In this document: piece by piece, positions 16,018 through 23,269 of the stretch
Layout of the letters: each line of letters begins with the position of its first letter
Position numbering within the stretch: position 1 is the stretch's first letter
Assembly (NCBI RefSeq): GCF_009764265.1
Contig: NZ_RWIR01000015.1
Span: 1 to 35,683 of the forward strand
Direction: 5' to 3'
Length of the DNA: 35,683 nt
Source: Pseudomonas sp. PB101
GTDB taxonomy: Bacteria > Pseudomonadota > Gammaproteobacteria > Pseudomonadales > Pseudomonadaceae
The notes under the pieces: model-generated
Told to the model about the DNA's origin: nothing
Seen by the model: only the letters and a program-made list of their open reading frames with translations
Database searches by the model: none
Program-made: the position numbers and the translations under genes

Positions 16018-16057
16018 ACCCGCTCGCAGGTAATTTAAAACAACTGTTTTAGCGGGT
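16018..16057 (+). promoter_or_regulatory. Stem-loop in the leader of the YkgJ-type gene
   Basis: ACCCGCT (16018-16024) pairs with AGCGGGT (16051-16057), and the enclosed AAAAC-AACT-GTTTT forms a second stem directly against the right arm. No T run follows closely, so this is more likely leader structure or a weak terminator of the preceding gene. Confidence 0.35.
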
Positions 16058-16107
16058 ACTCTGTGCCCGTCCTTTTACACATTGCTCGTCGCGAGGAGCT
16101 TGTCGTC

Positions 16108-16362
16108 ATGAAATGCCGTGAGGGCTGTGGCGCATGTTGCATTGCCCCGTCCATCAGTTCACCGATCCCCGGTATGCCCAACGGCAAGGCCGCGGGGCAA
16201 CGTTGCCTGCAACTTTCCTCCGATAACCTGTGCAATATTTTCGGCCAGCCGGAACGGCCGGCGGTGTGTTCTGCCTTCGAGGCTGACCCCGAGGTGTGTG
16301 GAAGCAGCAGCGAAGACGCCATCCGGTTGATTGGCTGGTGGGAGCAAATGACGGCGGCGTGA
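16108..16362 (+). CDS. YkgJ-type cysteine-cluster protein (UPF0153, YeiW-like)
   Basis: The 84-residue cytoplasmic protein has the zinc- or iron-binding pattern of the YkgJ family. Cys3, Cys7, Cys10 and Cys11 form C-x3-C-x2-C-C at the N-terminus (KCREGCGACC). Three or four further cysteines follow in QRCLQL, DNLCNIF, AVCSAF and EVCGSS. The GAGGAG at 16093-16098 fixes the start at ATG 16108; an in-frame GTG at 16063 would add 15 residues of no family character. The exact substrate or partner is unknown. The following START-domain gene is 41 bp away, probably in the same transcript. Confidence 0.85.
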   Translation: MKCREGCGACCIAPSISSPIPGMPNGKAAGQRCLQLSSDNLCNIFGQPERPAVCSAFEADPEVCGSSSEDAIRLIGWWEQMTAA

Positions 16363-16403
16363 TGTGTACAACGAACGGAACTTCAACAATAAGGAATAAG
16401 ACT

Positions 16404-17009
16404 ATGGGTTCGCTGCATCGTATGGCTTTGCTGTGTGGTTTGACGGTTGTGCTGGCTACCTCGACGGCCCAGGCCGAAGACTGGAAAGTCAAAAAAGACG
16501 AAGACGGCATCAAGATCTCCCTGAGTGAAGTGGCCGGGTCCGACTACAAGGCCTACCAGGGCGTCACGCTGATGAAAACCACCATGGCCAAGCTGCGTGC
16601 GTTGCAGGAGGACGTGTCCGGGGCCTGCGCCTGGATTCACGAATGCAAGACCCAGAAGCTGCTCAAGCACGAAGGTGACCAGAGCTGGACTTACACTCAG
16701 TTCAACACCCCATGGCCGGTTACTCCGCGTGATTCGGTGCTGCACATCACGACCACCGAAGGTGCCGATGGCAGCCTGACCCGCAAGCTCGAAGGCGTGC
16801 CGAAATACATTCCCGAAGAAAAAGGTTTCGTGCGGGTCGCCAAGGTCGACGGTTTCTGGAAGTTCGTCCCCAAGGGCGACCAGATCGAAGTGACCTATCA
16901 GGTGCACACCGAGCCGGGCGGCAGCGTGCCGTCGATGGTGGCCAACAAGTTCGTGGTGGATGCCCCGTTCAATACCTTGAAAGCCCTCAAGGAACGCGCC
17001 GAGAAGTAA
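16404..17009 (+). CDS. Periplasmic START-domain (lipid-binding-like) protein
   Basis: The 201-residue protein has a Sec signal peptide (MGSLHRMALLCGLTVVLATS, cleavage after AQA, residue 24). A single START/Bet v1-like domain fills the rest, with DWKVKKDEDGIKISLSEVAG, YKAYQGVTLMKTTMAKL, ACAWIHECKTQKLL, WPVTPRDSVLHITTTEG and YQVHTEPGGSVPSMVANKFV. Such domains form a hydrophobic cup for a lipid or similar ligand. The C-x5-C pair in ACAWIHEC could form a disulphide in the periplasm. AAGGAATAAG precedes ATG 16404. A terminator follows 30 bp after the stop. The ligand is unknown. Confidence 0.85.
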   Translation: MGSLHRMALLCGLTVVLATSTAQAEDWKVKKDEDGIKISLSEVAGSDYKAYQGVTLMKTTMAKLRALQEDVSGACAWIHECKTQKLLKHEGDQSWTYTQFNTPWPVTPRDSVLHITTTEGADGSLTRKLEGVPKYIPEEKGFVRVAKVDGFWKFVPKGDQIEVTYQVHTEPGGSVPSMVANKFVVDAPFNTLKALKERAEK

Positions 17010-17039
17010 GGCAGTGATTCTTTTCAGGTGACTTCGCAG

Positions 17040-17071
17040 CGCCCCGACCGGTTCGGGGCGTTTGCATTTTT
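17040..17071 (+). terminator. Rho-independent terminator after the START-domain gene
   Basis: An eight-bp stem CGCCCCGA / TCGGGGCG (17040-17060) with a 5-nt loop is followed by TTTGCATTTTT. Confidence 0.8.
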
Positions 17072-17347
17072 GACCGGGTCTGAGCGCTTTAATTTGTTTC
17101 CGGATATGCGTTGCACGAAATTTTCACCCCGTCTCCAAGACAATTCGCCGGCTCTGCCGCAACACGCTGCGTATTCCTGAGTGCAGGATGAAACAGTCGG
17201 GATGAGGGTAGTAATCAATGGCAATACAGCCGTTGATCGTGCAACATTTGCGCACCGCGCAACCCCCCGGGCCTTGTACGGGCCGAAAAGAGGGCAAAGC
17301 GCAGCTGTATTTTTGAAACTTCAACTTCCAATGGGTCCTAAAACGAC
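17072..17347 (+). promoter_or_regulatory. Leader of the LTA-synthase-like gene, no feature resolved
   Basis: Together with the preceding terminator this is a 338-bp stretch without a gene. It must contain the promoter of the gene at 17348, but I see no clear -35/-10 pair, no extended repeat and no good ribosome site immediately before the ATG. Confidence 0.3.
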
Positions 17348-19441
17348 ATGGCAATCCCGGACGCCCTGAATCAGCAGCGAGCTTCTAGTCGCCTGCTGCA
17401 ACCGACCGTCAAATCGCATCTGGCCTACACGCTGTTGTGTGCCCTGGTCATGATGGTCATGTTCAGCCTGCTGCGCGTCGCGCTGCTGGTCTACAACCGC
17501 TCGATGATCCTCGACACACCGGCCTCGACTTTCCTCGAGGCATTCGCCAACGGTCTGCGTTTCGACCTGCGCCTGGTGGTCTATCTCAGCATTCCGTTGC
17601 TGCTGGCATTGTTCAGCGCCCGGGCCATGGCCGCACGCGGGCTGTTCCGTCTGTGGCTGACGATCGTTTCCAGCATCGCGCTGTTCCTGGGCCTGATGGA
17701 AATGGACTTCTACCGCGAGTTCCACCAGCGCCTCAACGGTCTGGTCTTCCAGTACGTCAAGGAAGATCCGAAGACCGTGATGAGCATGCTCTGGTACGGT
17801 TTCCCGGTGGTTCGCTACCTGCTGGCCTGGGCCGTGGGCACCTGGATCCTGAGCCTGGCATTCAAGGGCGCCGACCGTGCAACCCGTCCACGTGGCCCGT
17901 TCAGTGGCGGCAGCATCGGCACTCGCCAGATTGCGCCGTGGTACGCGCGCATCGCCGTGTTCGTGGTTTGCCTGCTGATCTGTGTGGTCGCCGCGCGAGG
18001 CACCCTGCGTCAGGGGCCGCCGCTGCGTTGGGGTGACGTCTATACCACCGACTCGAACTTCGCCAACCAGTTGGGCCTCAATGGCACGCTGTCGCTGGTT
18101 GCCGCAGCCAAGAGCCGGATGTCCGAAGATCGCGACAATATCTGGAAGGCGACCCTGCCACAGCCGCAAGCCCAGCAAGTGGTGCGTGACATGCTGGTGG
18201 TGCCGGCCGACAAGCTGGTGGACACCGACACCGCAGCGGTACGTCGCGATTACACGCCGCCGGCCGACAAGACCCTGCCGATCAAGAACGTCGTCGTGAT
18301 CCTGATGGAAAGCATGGCCGGTCACTCGGTGGGCGCGCTGGGCGGACCGGGCAACATCACGCCGTACCTCGACAAGTTGACGAAGGAAGGCTTGCTGTTC
18401 GACCGCTTCTTCTCCAACGGCACCCATACCCACCAGGGTATGTTCGCCACCATGGCCTGCTTCCCGAACCTGCCGGGCTTCGAATACCTGATGCAGACCC
18501 CGGAAGGCAGCCACAAGCTGTCCGGCCTGCCGCAGTTGCTCAGTGCCCGTGACTTCGACGACGTGTATGTCTACAACGGCGATTTCGCCTGGGACAACCA
18601 GTCGGGTTTCTTCAGCAACCAGGGCATGACCAACTTCATCGGCCGTAACGATTTCGTCAATCCGGTGTTCTCCGATCCGACCTGGGGCGTGTCCGACCAG
18701 GACATGTTCGACCGTGGCCTGGTCGAGCTCAAGGCACGGGAAAACGGCAAGCCGTTCTATGCCTTGCTGCAAACCCTGTCCAACCACACGCCTTACGCCT
18801 TGCCGACGCCATTGCCGGTCGAGCGCGTGACCGATCGCGGCAGCCTGAACGAACACCTGACCGCCATGCGCTACTCGGACTGGGCCCTGGGCCAGTTCTT
18901 TGAAAAGGCCCGCAAGGAGCCGTACTTCAAGGAAACCCTGTTTGTCGTCGTCGGTGACCACGGTTTTGGCAACGAACGGCAGATCACCGAAATGGACCTG
19001 GGCCGCTTCAACGTGCCGATGCTGATGATCGCGCCGGGCATCCAGGAAAAGTTCGGCCAGCGTGACCACACAGTGGGCACTCAGATCGACATCGTGCCGA
19101 CCATCATGGGCCGCATCGGTGGCGAAGTGCGTCATCAGTGCTGGGGACGCGACCTGCTCAACCTGCCGGAAGGCGACGCGGGCATTGGTGTGATCAAGCC
19201 GTCGGGCAGCGAGCAGACCACGGCCATCCTCACCGCCGACCAGATTCTGGTATTGCCGCGCGACAAGGACATGGCGCCGAAGTTGTATCGCTATGAGTTG
19301 GGTGCCAACCCTCACGCCGAAATCATTGCCGATGCGCCACGGACCTCCGAGTTGAAACTCAAGCTCGAATCGTTCCTGCAAACGGCGACCAAGAGCCTGC
19401 TGGACAACACCGCCGGTGTAGTTGATGGCAAGCCGGACTAA
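17348..19441 (+). CDS. LTA synthase family membrane sulfatase-fold enzyme
   Basis: The 697-residue protein has four or five N-terminal membrane helices (about residues 25-225; LLCALVMMVMFSLLRVALLV is the first). A large periplasmic alkaline-phosphatase/sulfatase-fold domain (about 300-640) follows. Catalytic elements resemble LtaS and OpgB: VVVILMESMAG (Glu about 320), the probable threonine nucleophile in NGTHTHQGMF (about 358-367) and VVVGDHGFGNE with Asp-His (about 537). In Gram-negatives such proteins transfer phosphoglycerol or phosphoethanolamine headgroups to glycans or lipids, for example osmoregulated glucans, rather than making teichoic acid. The exact acceptor cannot be read from sequence. 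It converges with a DUF3309 gene on a shared terminator. Confidence 0.88.
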   Translation: MAIPDALNQQRASSRLLQPTVKSHLAYTLLCALVMMVMFSLLRVALLVYNRSMILDTPASTFLEAFANGLRFDLRLVVYLSIPLLLALFSARAMAARGLFRLWLTIVSSIALFLGLMEMDFYREFHQRLNGLVFQYVKEDPKTVMSMLWYGFPVVRYLLAWAVGTWILSLAFKGADRATRPRGPFSGGSIGTRQIAPWYARIAVFVVCLLICVVAARGTLRQGPPLRWGDVYTTDSNFANQLGLNGTLSLVAAAKSRMSEDRDNIWKATLPQPQAQQVVRDMLVVPADKLVDTDTAAVRRDYTPPADKTLPIKNVVVILMESMAGHSVGALGGPGNITPYLDKLTKEGLLFDRFFSNGTHTHQGMFATMACFPNLPGFEYLMQTPEGSHKLSGLPQLLSARDFDDVYVYNGDFAWDNQSGFFSNQGMTNFIGRNDFVNPVFSDPTWGVSDQDMFDRGLVELKARENGKPFYALLQTLSNHTPYALPTPLPVERVTDRGSLNEHLTAMRYSDWALGQFFEKARKEPYFKETLFVVVGDHGFGNERQITEMDLGRFNVPMLMIAPGIQEKFGQRDHTVGTQIDIVPTIMGRIGGEVRHQCWGRDLLNLPEGDAGIGVIKPSGSEQTTAILTADQILVLPRDKDMAPKLYRYELGANPHAEIIADAPRTSELKLKLESFLQTATKSLLDNTAGVVDGKPD

Positions 19442-19460
19442 CAAGTTGTGACGCAATAAA

Positions 19461-19490
19461 AAAGAGGCCCTTCAAGGGCCTCTTTTTTTT
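19461..19490. terminator. Shared bidirectional terminator
   Basis: AAAGAGGCCCTT (19461-19472) and AAGGGCCTCTTT (19474-19485) are perfect reverse complements. T continues to 19490 on the plus strand, and A 19457-19463 supplies a T run for the minus strand. It serves both the LTA-synthase-like gene and the converging DUF3309 gene. Confidence 0.88.
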
Positions 19491-19503
19491 GCCTGGCGAG
19501 TTC

Positions 19504-19656
19504 TTATATTCGGCCGAGCAAGAGCAGGATCAACAGGACCACCAACACGACGCCGATGATTCCGGACGGACCATAACCCCAACTTCTGGAGTGCGGGAAG
19601 ACCGGCAAACCACCGATGAGTAACAGGATCAGAATAATGATGAGTATTGTGCCCAT
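19504..19656 (-). CDS. DUF3309 small membrane protein
   Basis: A 50-residue hydrophobic protein starting MGTILIIILILLLIGGLPVF. Two hydrophobic segments (about 3-15 and 33-48) flank the conserved SRSWGYGPSG turn and end in LLLLGRI, which is the DUF3309 family pattern. The start at 19656 has AAGGAA a few bases upstream. An upstream in-frame ATG (19698) would add 14 polar residues not seen in the family. The function is unknown; such short proteins are often stress-induced membrane peptides. Confidence 0.85.
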   Translation of the reverse strand: MGTILIIILILLLIGGLPVFPHSRSWGYGPSGIIGVVLVVLLILLLLGRI

Positions 19657-19940
19657 ATCTATTTCCTTGTCGAAAATGCAGTGGATTGACCATGCCAATC
19701 AAGATCAGCGGGAATGAAATGAATTCGAGCTGCTTAAAAAATCCGACTCTTGCGCAGGCAAGAAAATTCCAAGTTTTTTTGAAGTATTTCGGATGGGTTC
19801 TTATTTCTTTTGCGTTGCCTTAGTTGCTTCAGGCACTCCCGCGGTTTGCTCGGGCCATTCAGCAATCTGATGGAGCGTGGGTCGGGCAATTTCCTTCGCT
19901 ACACTCGGTGCATCTTCCGAGAACAACAAGGCTGTTTGCT

Positions 19941-20756
19941 ATGCAAAATCGCATGATGATCACTGGTGCAGGCTCTGGCCTGGGTCGCGAAATCGCGCTG
20001 CGCTGGGCGCGTGAAGGCTGGCAACTGGCCTTGTCTGACGTCAGCGAGCCCGGTCTGCAGGAAACCCTGAAGCTGGTCCGGGAGGCCGGTGGCGATGGTT
20101 TTATCCAACGCTGCGACGTGCGCGATTACAGCCAGCTGACGGCGTTCGCCCAGGCCTGTGAGGTCAAGCTCGGCGGCATTGACGTCATCGTCAATAACGC
20201 CGGTGTAGCGTCTGGTGGCTTCTTCAGTGAATTGTCCCTGGAGGACTGGGACTGGCAGATCGCGATCAACCTGATGGGCGTGGTCAAGGGCTGCAAGGCT
20301 TTCCTGCCGCTGCTGGAAAAAAGCAAAGGCAAGATCATCAACATCGCGTCCATGGCCGCGCTGATGCAAGGCCCGGCGATGAGCAACTACAACGTGGCCA
20401 AGGCCGGTGTGGTGGCGTTGTCCGAGAGCCTGCTGATCGAGCTGGCGCATCAGGAAGTCGGGGTGCATGTGGTGTGCCCGTCGTTCTTCCAGACCAACCT
20501 GCTGGACTCCTTCCGCGGCCCGACCCCGGCGATGAAAGCCCAGGTCGGCAAGTTGCTGGAAAGCTCGCCGATCAGCGCCACCGACATCGCCGATTACATC
20601 TACCGGCAGGTCGCAGCCGGCGAGTTCATGATCCTGCCCCACGAACAGGGCCGCATGGCCTGGGCGATCAAGCAGAAGAACCCGCAATTGCTCTACGACG
20701 AAATGACCGTCATGGCCGACAAAATGCGCACCAAGGCCAGGCAATCCGCAAGCTGA
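19941..20756 (+). CDS. SDR-family oxidoreductase
   Basis: A 271-residue classical short-chain dehydrogenase. It has the cofactor motif TGAGSGLG (residues 8-15), Asp/aspartate loop CDVRDY, NNAGVASGG, catalytic Ser in INIASMAALM and YxxxK in NYNVAKAG, followed by the substrate-loop start VCPSFFQTNLLDSF. The C-terminal IKQKNPQLLYDEMTVMADKM tail is more helical than in minimal members. The start MQNRMMITGAG at 19941 places the glycine motif at the usual distance from the N-terminus. The 284-bp gap upstream (19657-19940), shared with the divergent DUF3309 gene, holds promoters but no clear motif. The substrate is unknown. Confidence 0.9.
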   Translation: MQNRMMITGAGSGLGREIALRWAREGWQLALSDVSEPGLQETLKLVREAGGDGFIQRCDVRDYSQLTAFAQACEVKLGGIDVIVNNAGVASGGFFSELSLEDWDWQIAINLMGVVKGCKAFLPLLEKSKGKIINIASMAALMQGPAMSNYNVAKAGVVALSESLLIELAHQEVGVHVVCPSFFQTNLLDSFRGPTPAMKAQVGKLLESSPISATDIADYIYRQVAAGEFMILPHEQGRMAWAIKQKNPQLLYDEMTVMADKMRTKARQSAS

Positions 20757-20790
20757 TCTTGCCCGCAGGCAGCGCGGTGGTTAGGGTGGC

Positions 20791-20830
20791 CACCATCGGC
20801 CACCATCGGCCACCATCGGCCACCATCGGC
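20791..20830. repeat. Four perfect copies of a 10-bp tandem repeat
   Basis: The decamer CACCATCGGC occurs four times in a row without change, flanked by partial copies (GGTGGC before, CAT after). It occupies the centre of the 94-bp gap between the SDR stop and the YnfA start, in the probable untranslated leader of the latter. Confidence 0.95.
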
Positions 20831-20850
20831 CATCCTCGCGAGACGCTTGC

Positions 20851-21183
20851 ATGCTCAATTACCTGTGGTTTTTCCTTGCCGCGCTGTTCGAAATTGCCGG
20901 TTGCTTCGCTTTCTGGATGTGGCTGCGCCAGGGCAAGAGCATGTGGTGGGTGGTGCCGGCGCTTCTCAGCCTGACACTGTTCGCCCTGCTGCTGACCCGT
21001 ATCGAGGCCACCTACGCCGGCCGCGCCTACGCCGCCTACGGTGGCATCTACATCATTGCTTCGATTGGCTGGCTGGCCGTGGTCGAGCGGATTCGTCCGC
21101 TGGGGTCGGACTGGCTCGGTGTGGCGCTGTGTGTGATCGGCGCGAGCATCATCCTGTTCGGGCCGCGATTCTCCGCGTCCTGA
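20851..21183 (+). CDS. YnfA-family inner-membrane protein (UPF0060)
   Basis: The 110-residue protein has four predicted membrane helices and the family hallmarks: [20 protein letters not shown] in the first helix, [12 protein letters not shown] in the third and [13 protein letters not shown] at the end. YnfA proteins are related to small-multidrug-resistance pumps, and some confer tolerance to quaternary compounds. Glu14 in ALFEIAGC corresponds to the conserved acidic residue expected for proton coupling. The ribosome site is weak and the leader contains a tandem repeat, so expression may be low or adjustable. Confidence 0.9.
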   Translation: MLNYLWFFLAALFEIAGCFAFWMWLRQGKSMWWVVPALLSLTLFALLLTRIEATYAGRAYAAYGGIYIIASIGWLAVVERIRPLGSDWLGVALCVIGASIILFGPRFSAS

Positions 21184-21237
21184 CAGAGGGTTCCTACAAT
21201 CCGCCGGCTTGTCGGACCTTTCCGTAAGCGCGGTGGC

Positions 21238-21329
21238 TCAGGGGTTGTCAGCTCGCTCCGGTTTGCTGTCGGAGCATTGTAGGCGTACGGCGGGCCGGGC
21301 ATCTTCAAGGGCCGGTAACCCCTGAAGGA
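21238..21329 (+). promoter_or_regulatory. Potentially structured leader of the csrA paralogue
   Basis: TCAGGGGTT (21238-21246) is an exact reverse complement of AACCCCTGA (21317-21325). The right arm runs straight into the ribosome site AAGGA (21325-21329). Within the enclosed 70 nt, GCTCCG...CGGAGC forms another hairpin. The AAGGA and the CGGAG stem both contain GGA, the core of CsrA-binding sites. This is compatible with translational autocontrol but not proof of it. Confidence 0.45.
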
Positions 21330-21337
21330 CACTCCTC

Positions 21338-21523
21338 ATGCTCGTACTCACTCGCGTTGTGGGCGAAAACATTTCCATCGGTGACAACATTACCGTGCGG
21401 GTTCTCGCGATCAACGGAAACAACGTTCGCTTTGGCGTCGAAGCGCCTCAGGAAGTGAATGTGCACCGCTGCGAAATCTACGAACGCATCCAGAAAAAAC
21501 TGGCGAAAACCAAGGGACGCTGA
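21338..21523 (+). CDS. csrA: CsrA/Rsm-family RNA-binding regulator (divergent paralogue)
   Basis: The 61-residue protein has the full CsrA fold: [20 protein letters not shown], then [20 protein letters not shown], then the VHR element and the C-terminal helix. RNA-contact residues Leu4 and Arg44 are present. It differs from typical RsmA and RsmE in several places: RVVGEN instead of RRx[15 protein letters not shown], and Cys45 after VHR where Glu or Gln is usual. Pseudomonas genomes usually carry several csrA copies, so this is probably an accessory one. AAGGA lies 8 bp before the ATG. It converges with the YheU gene, leaving a 4-bp gap. Confidence 0.93.
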   Translation: MLVLTRVVGENISIGDNITVRVLAINGNNVRFGVEAPQEVNVHRCEIYERIQKKLAKTKGR

Positions 21524-21527
21524 AGAT

Positions 21528-21755
21528 TCAGTCAAACAGGTGCTTGGGCACGTCGTGCTTGAGCATCAGTTGGCATTGCTCGCTTTCCGGATCGAAGACA
21601 ATCAGTGCCTGCCCCTTGGTCAAGGCCTGGCGCACACGCAGGACGCGGGTTTCCAGCGGCGTGTCGTCACCATTGTCCGTGCCGTCGCGGGTCACGAAAT
21701 CCTCGATCAGGCGGGTGAGGGTGTCGACTTCAAGTTGGTCGTGGGGGATCAGCAT
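21528..21755 (-). CDS. YheU-family protein (UPF0270)
   Basis: The 75-residue protein begins MLIPHDQLEVDTLTRLIEDF, continues VTRDGTD and LETRVLRVRQALTKGQALIV, and ends KHDVPKHLFD. This matches the MLIP...L..LIE.FV.R.GTD pattern of the YheU/UPF0270 family. The family has a compact helical fold and no established function. ATG 21755 is favoured over GTG 21761 because GAGG lies at suitable spacing before it. Confidence 0.85.
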   Translation of the reverse strand: MLIPHDQLEVDTLTRLIEDFVTRDGTDNGDDTPLETRVLRVRQALTKGQALIVFDPESEQCQLMLKHDVPKHLFD

Positions 21756-21840
21756 AGGCACCTCGGTTGGATCAATGTCGGGATGCTACGGCGTATGACC
21801 TGTATCGGCTAGCCTGGGGTTCGATGTTGTCCACACTGAC

Positions 21841-21927
21841 GCCATCGCGAGCAAGCTCGCTCCCACAGTTGATCGAGTTCTCCCATGGGAATGCGGGCAA
21901 TGTGGGAGCGAGCCTGCTCGCGATGGC
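21841..21927. repeat. REP inverted pair upstream of yheU-type gene
   Basis: The arms at 21841-21867 and 21901-21927 are 27-bp reverse complements with one mismatch in the hairpin loop. The stem type is GCGAGC...GCTCGC. It lies between the YheU gene and the end of the M42 peptidase, both on the minus strand. Confidence 0.88.
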
Positions 21928-21954
21928 GGCATACCTGGCAATGAAGCTCCTGGA

Positions 21955-23145
21955 TCAGTTCTCCGACCGCTGCCCCACCAGGCTGTCCACCGACGGCACC
22001 CGCGTATCGCTTTCCATCTGGGTGTCGTGTTCGAGCTGATGGCTGAAGCGGTCCAGGGAGCCCTTGGCCGGTTGCGCGTCGCTGGCAAACACCGGCGGGC
22101 TGAGAATGTAGGCACCCAGCAGGCGGCTCAGGGCAGCGAGGCTGTCGATGTGGGTGCGCTCGTAGCCGTGGGTGGCATCGCAGCCGAAGGCGAGCAGGGC
22201 GGTGCGGATGTCGTGGCCGGCGGTGACCGCCGAATGCGCGTCGCTGAAGTAGTAGCGGAACAGGTCCCGTCGTGCCGGCAGTTCGTTGTCGCTGGCCAGG
22301 CGCAGGAGGTGGCGCGACAGGTGATAGTCATAGGGTCCGCCGGAATCCTGCATCGCGACGCTCACCGCATGTTCGCTGGAGTGTTGGCCGGGCGCGACCG
22401 GTGCGATGTCGATGCCGACGAACTCACTGACGTCCCAGGGCAGCGCCGCCGCGGCGCCGCTGCCGGTTTCCTCGGTGATGGTGAACAGCGGATGGCAGTC
22501 GATCATCAGCTCCTGACCACTGTCGACGATGGCTTTGAGCGCCGCCAGCAGCGCGGCCACCCCGGCCTTGTCGTCGAGGTGGCGGGCGCTGATGTGACCG
22601 CTGTCGGTGAACTCCGGCAACGGGTCGAAGGCGACGAAATCGCCGACGCTGATGCCCAGAGACTCGCAGTCGGCACGGGTGGCGCAGTAGGCGTCCAGAC
22701 GCAACTCGATGTGGTCCCAACTGATCGGCATCTCATCCACGGCGGTATTGAATGCGTGCCCGGACGCCATCAGCGGCAAGACGCTGCCGCGGATCACGCC
22801 ATTGTCGGTAAACAGGCTGACCCGGCTGCCTTCGGCAAAGCGGCTGGACCAGCAGCCGACCGGCGCGAGGGTCAGGCGGCCGTTGTCTTTCACTGCACGC
22901 ACCGCCGCGCCGATGGTGTCCAGGTGAGCGGAAACGGCGCGGTCAGGGCTGTTTTTCTTGCCCTTGAGCGTGGCGCGGATGGTGCCGCGACGGGTCAGCT
23001 CGAAGGGAATGCCCAGTTCTTCAAGGCGTTCGGCGACGTAGCGCACGATGGTGTCGGTGAACCCGGTGGGGCTGGGAATGGCGAGCATTTCCAGCAGGAC
23101 TTTTTGCAGGTAACCGAGGTCCGGTTCGGGGATATTGCTGGTCAT
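21955..23145 (-). CDS. M42-family peptidase of the NAGGN osmoprotectant cluster
   Basis: The 396-residue metallopeptidase-like protein starts MTSNIPEPDLGYLQKVLLEM. Motifs of the M42/M20-like di-metal fold are visible: IPSPTG, SAHLDTIGA (His and Asp ligands), HLDDKAGVAALL (bridging Asp), ITEETGSGA (catalytic Glu pair) and FSDAHSAVTAGHD. It belongs to the third family of the conserved amidotransferase-acetyltransferase-M42 trio. Its role is not settled: it may hydrolyse N-acetylglutaminylglutamine amide when osmotic stress ends. AGGAG precedes the ATG. It is last in the operon, 124 bp after ngg, with a REP pair in the gap that may reduce its expression. Confidence 0.88.
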   Translation of the reverse strand: MTSNIPEPDLGYLQKVLLEMLAIPSPTGFTDTIVRYVAERLEELGIPFELTRRGTIRATLKGKKNSPDRAVSAHLDTIGAAVRAVKDNGRLTLAPVGCWSSRFAEGSRVSLFTDNGVIRGSVLPLMASGHAFNTAVDEMPISWDHIELRLDAYCATRADCESLGISVGDFVAFDPLPEFTDSGHISARHLDDKAGVAALLAALKAIVDSGQELMIDCHPLFTITEETGSGAAAALPWDVSEFVGIDIAPVAPGQHSSEHAVSVAMQDSGGPYDYHLSRHLLRLASDNELPARRDLFRYYFSDAHSAVTAGHDIRTALLAFGCDATHGYERTHIDSLAALSRLLGAYILSPPVFASDAQPAKGSLDRFSHQLEHDTQMESDTRVPSVDSLVGQRSEN

Positions 23146-23177
23146 GGAAACTCCTGATTGGTTATCGCCTGTACGGC

Positions 23178-23249
23178 CGCCATCGCGAGCAAGCTCGCTC
23201 CCACAGAGGATCGCGATCAACTGTGGGAGCGGGCTTGCCCGCGATGGCG
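23178..23249. repeat. REP inverted pair inside the NAGGN operon
   Basis: The left arm is 23178-23206 and the right arm 23221-23249. The two arms differ only at two positions that pair with each other in the hairpin: GCGAGCTTGCTCGC against GCGGGCTTGCCCGC. The pair lies between ngg and the M42 gene, both read on the minus strand. Confidence 0.88.
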
Positions 23250-23269
23250 TCGGTGCAGGCACCGCATGA

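Noticed and set aside
16018..16057. LexA-type operator considered in the YkgJ leader because of CTGTTTT
   Set aside because: The second half-site of the CTG-N10-CAG pattern is missing.
17321..19456. A 711-codon open frame on the minus strand opposite the LTA-synthase-like gene
   Set aside because: It is antisense to a gene with membrane helices and catalytic motifs, and has no recognisable domain.
20474..20974. An open frame that reads through the decamer repeat
   Set aside because: It overlaps the SDR and YnfA genes in another frame and has no family features; the repeat is more likely untranslated.
21184..21337. A tRNA or small RNA gene in the gap before csrA
   Set aside because: No cloverleaf, anticodon arm or T-run-ended hairpin is present; pairing is better explained as csrA leader structure.
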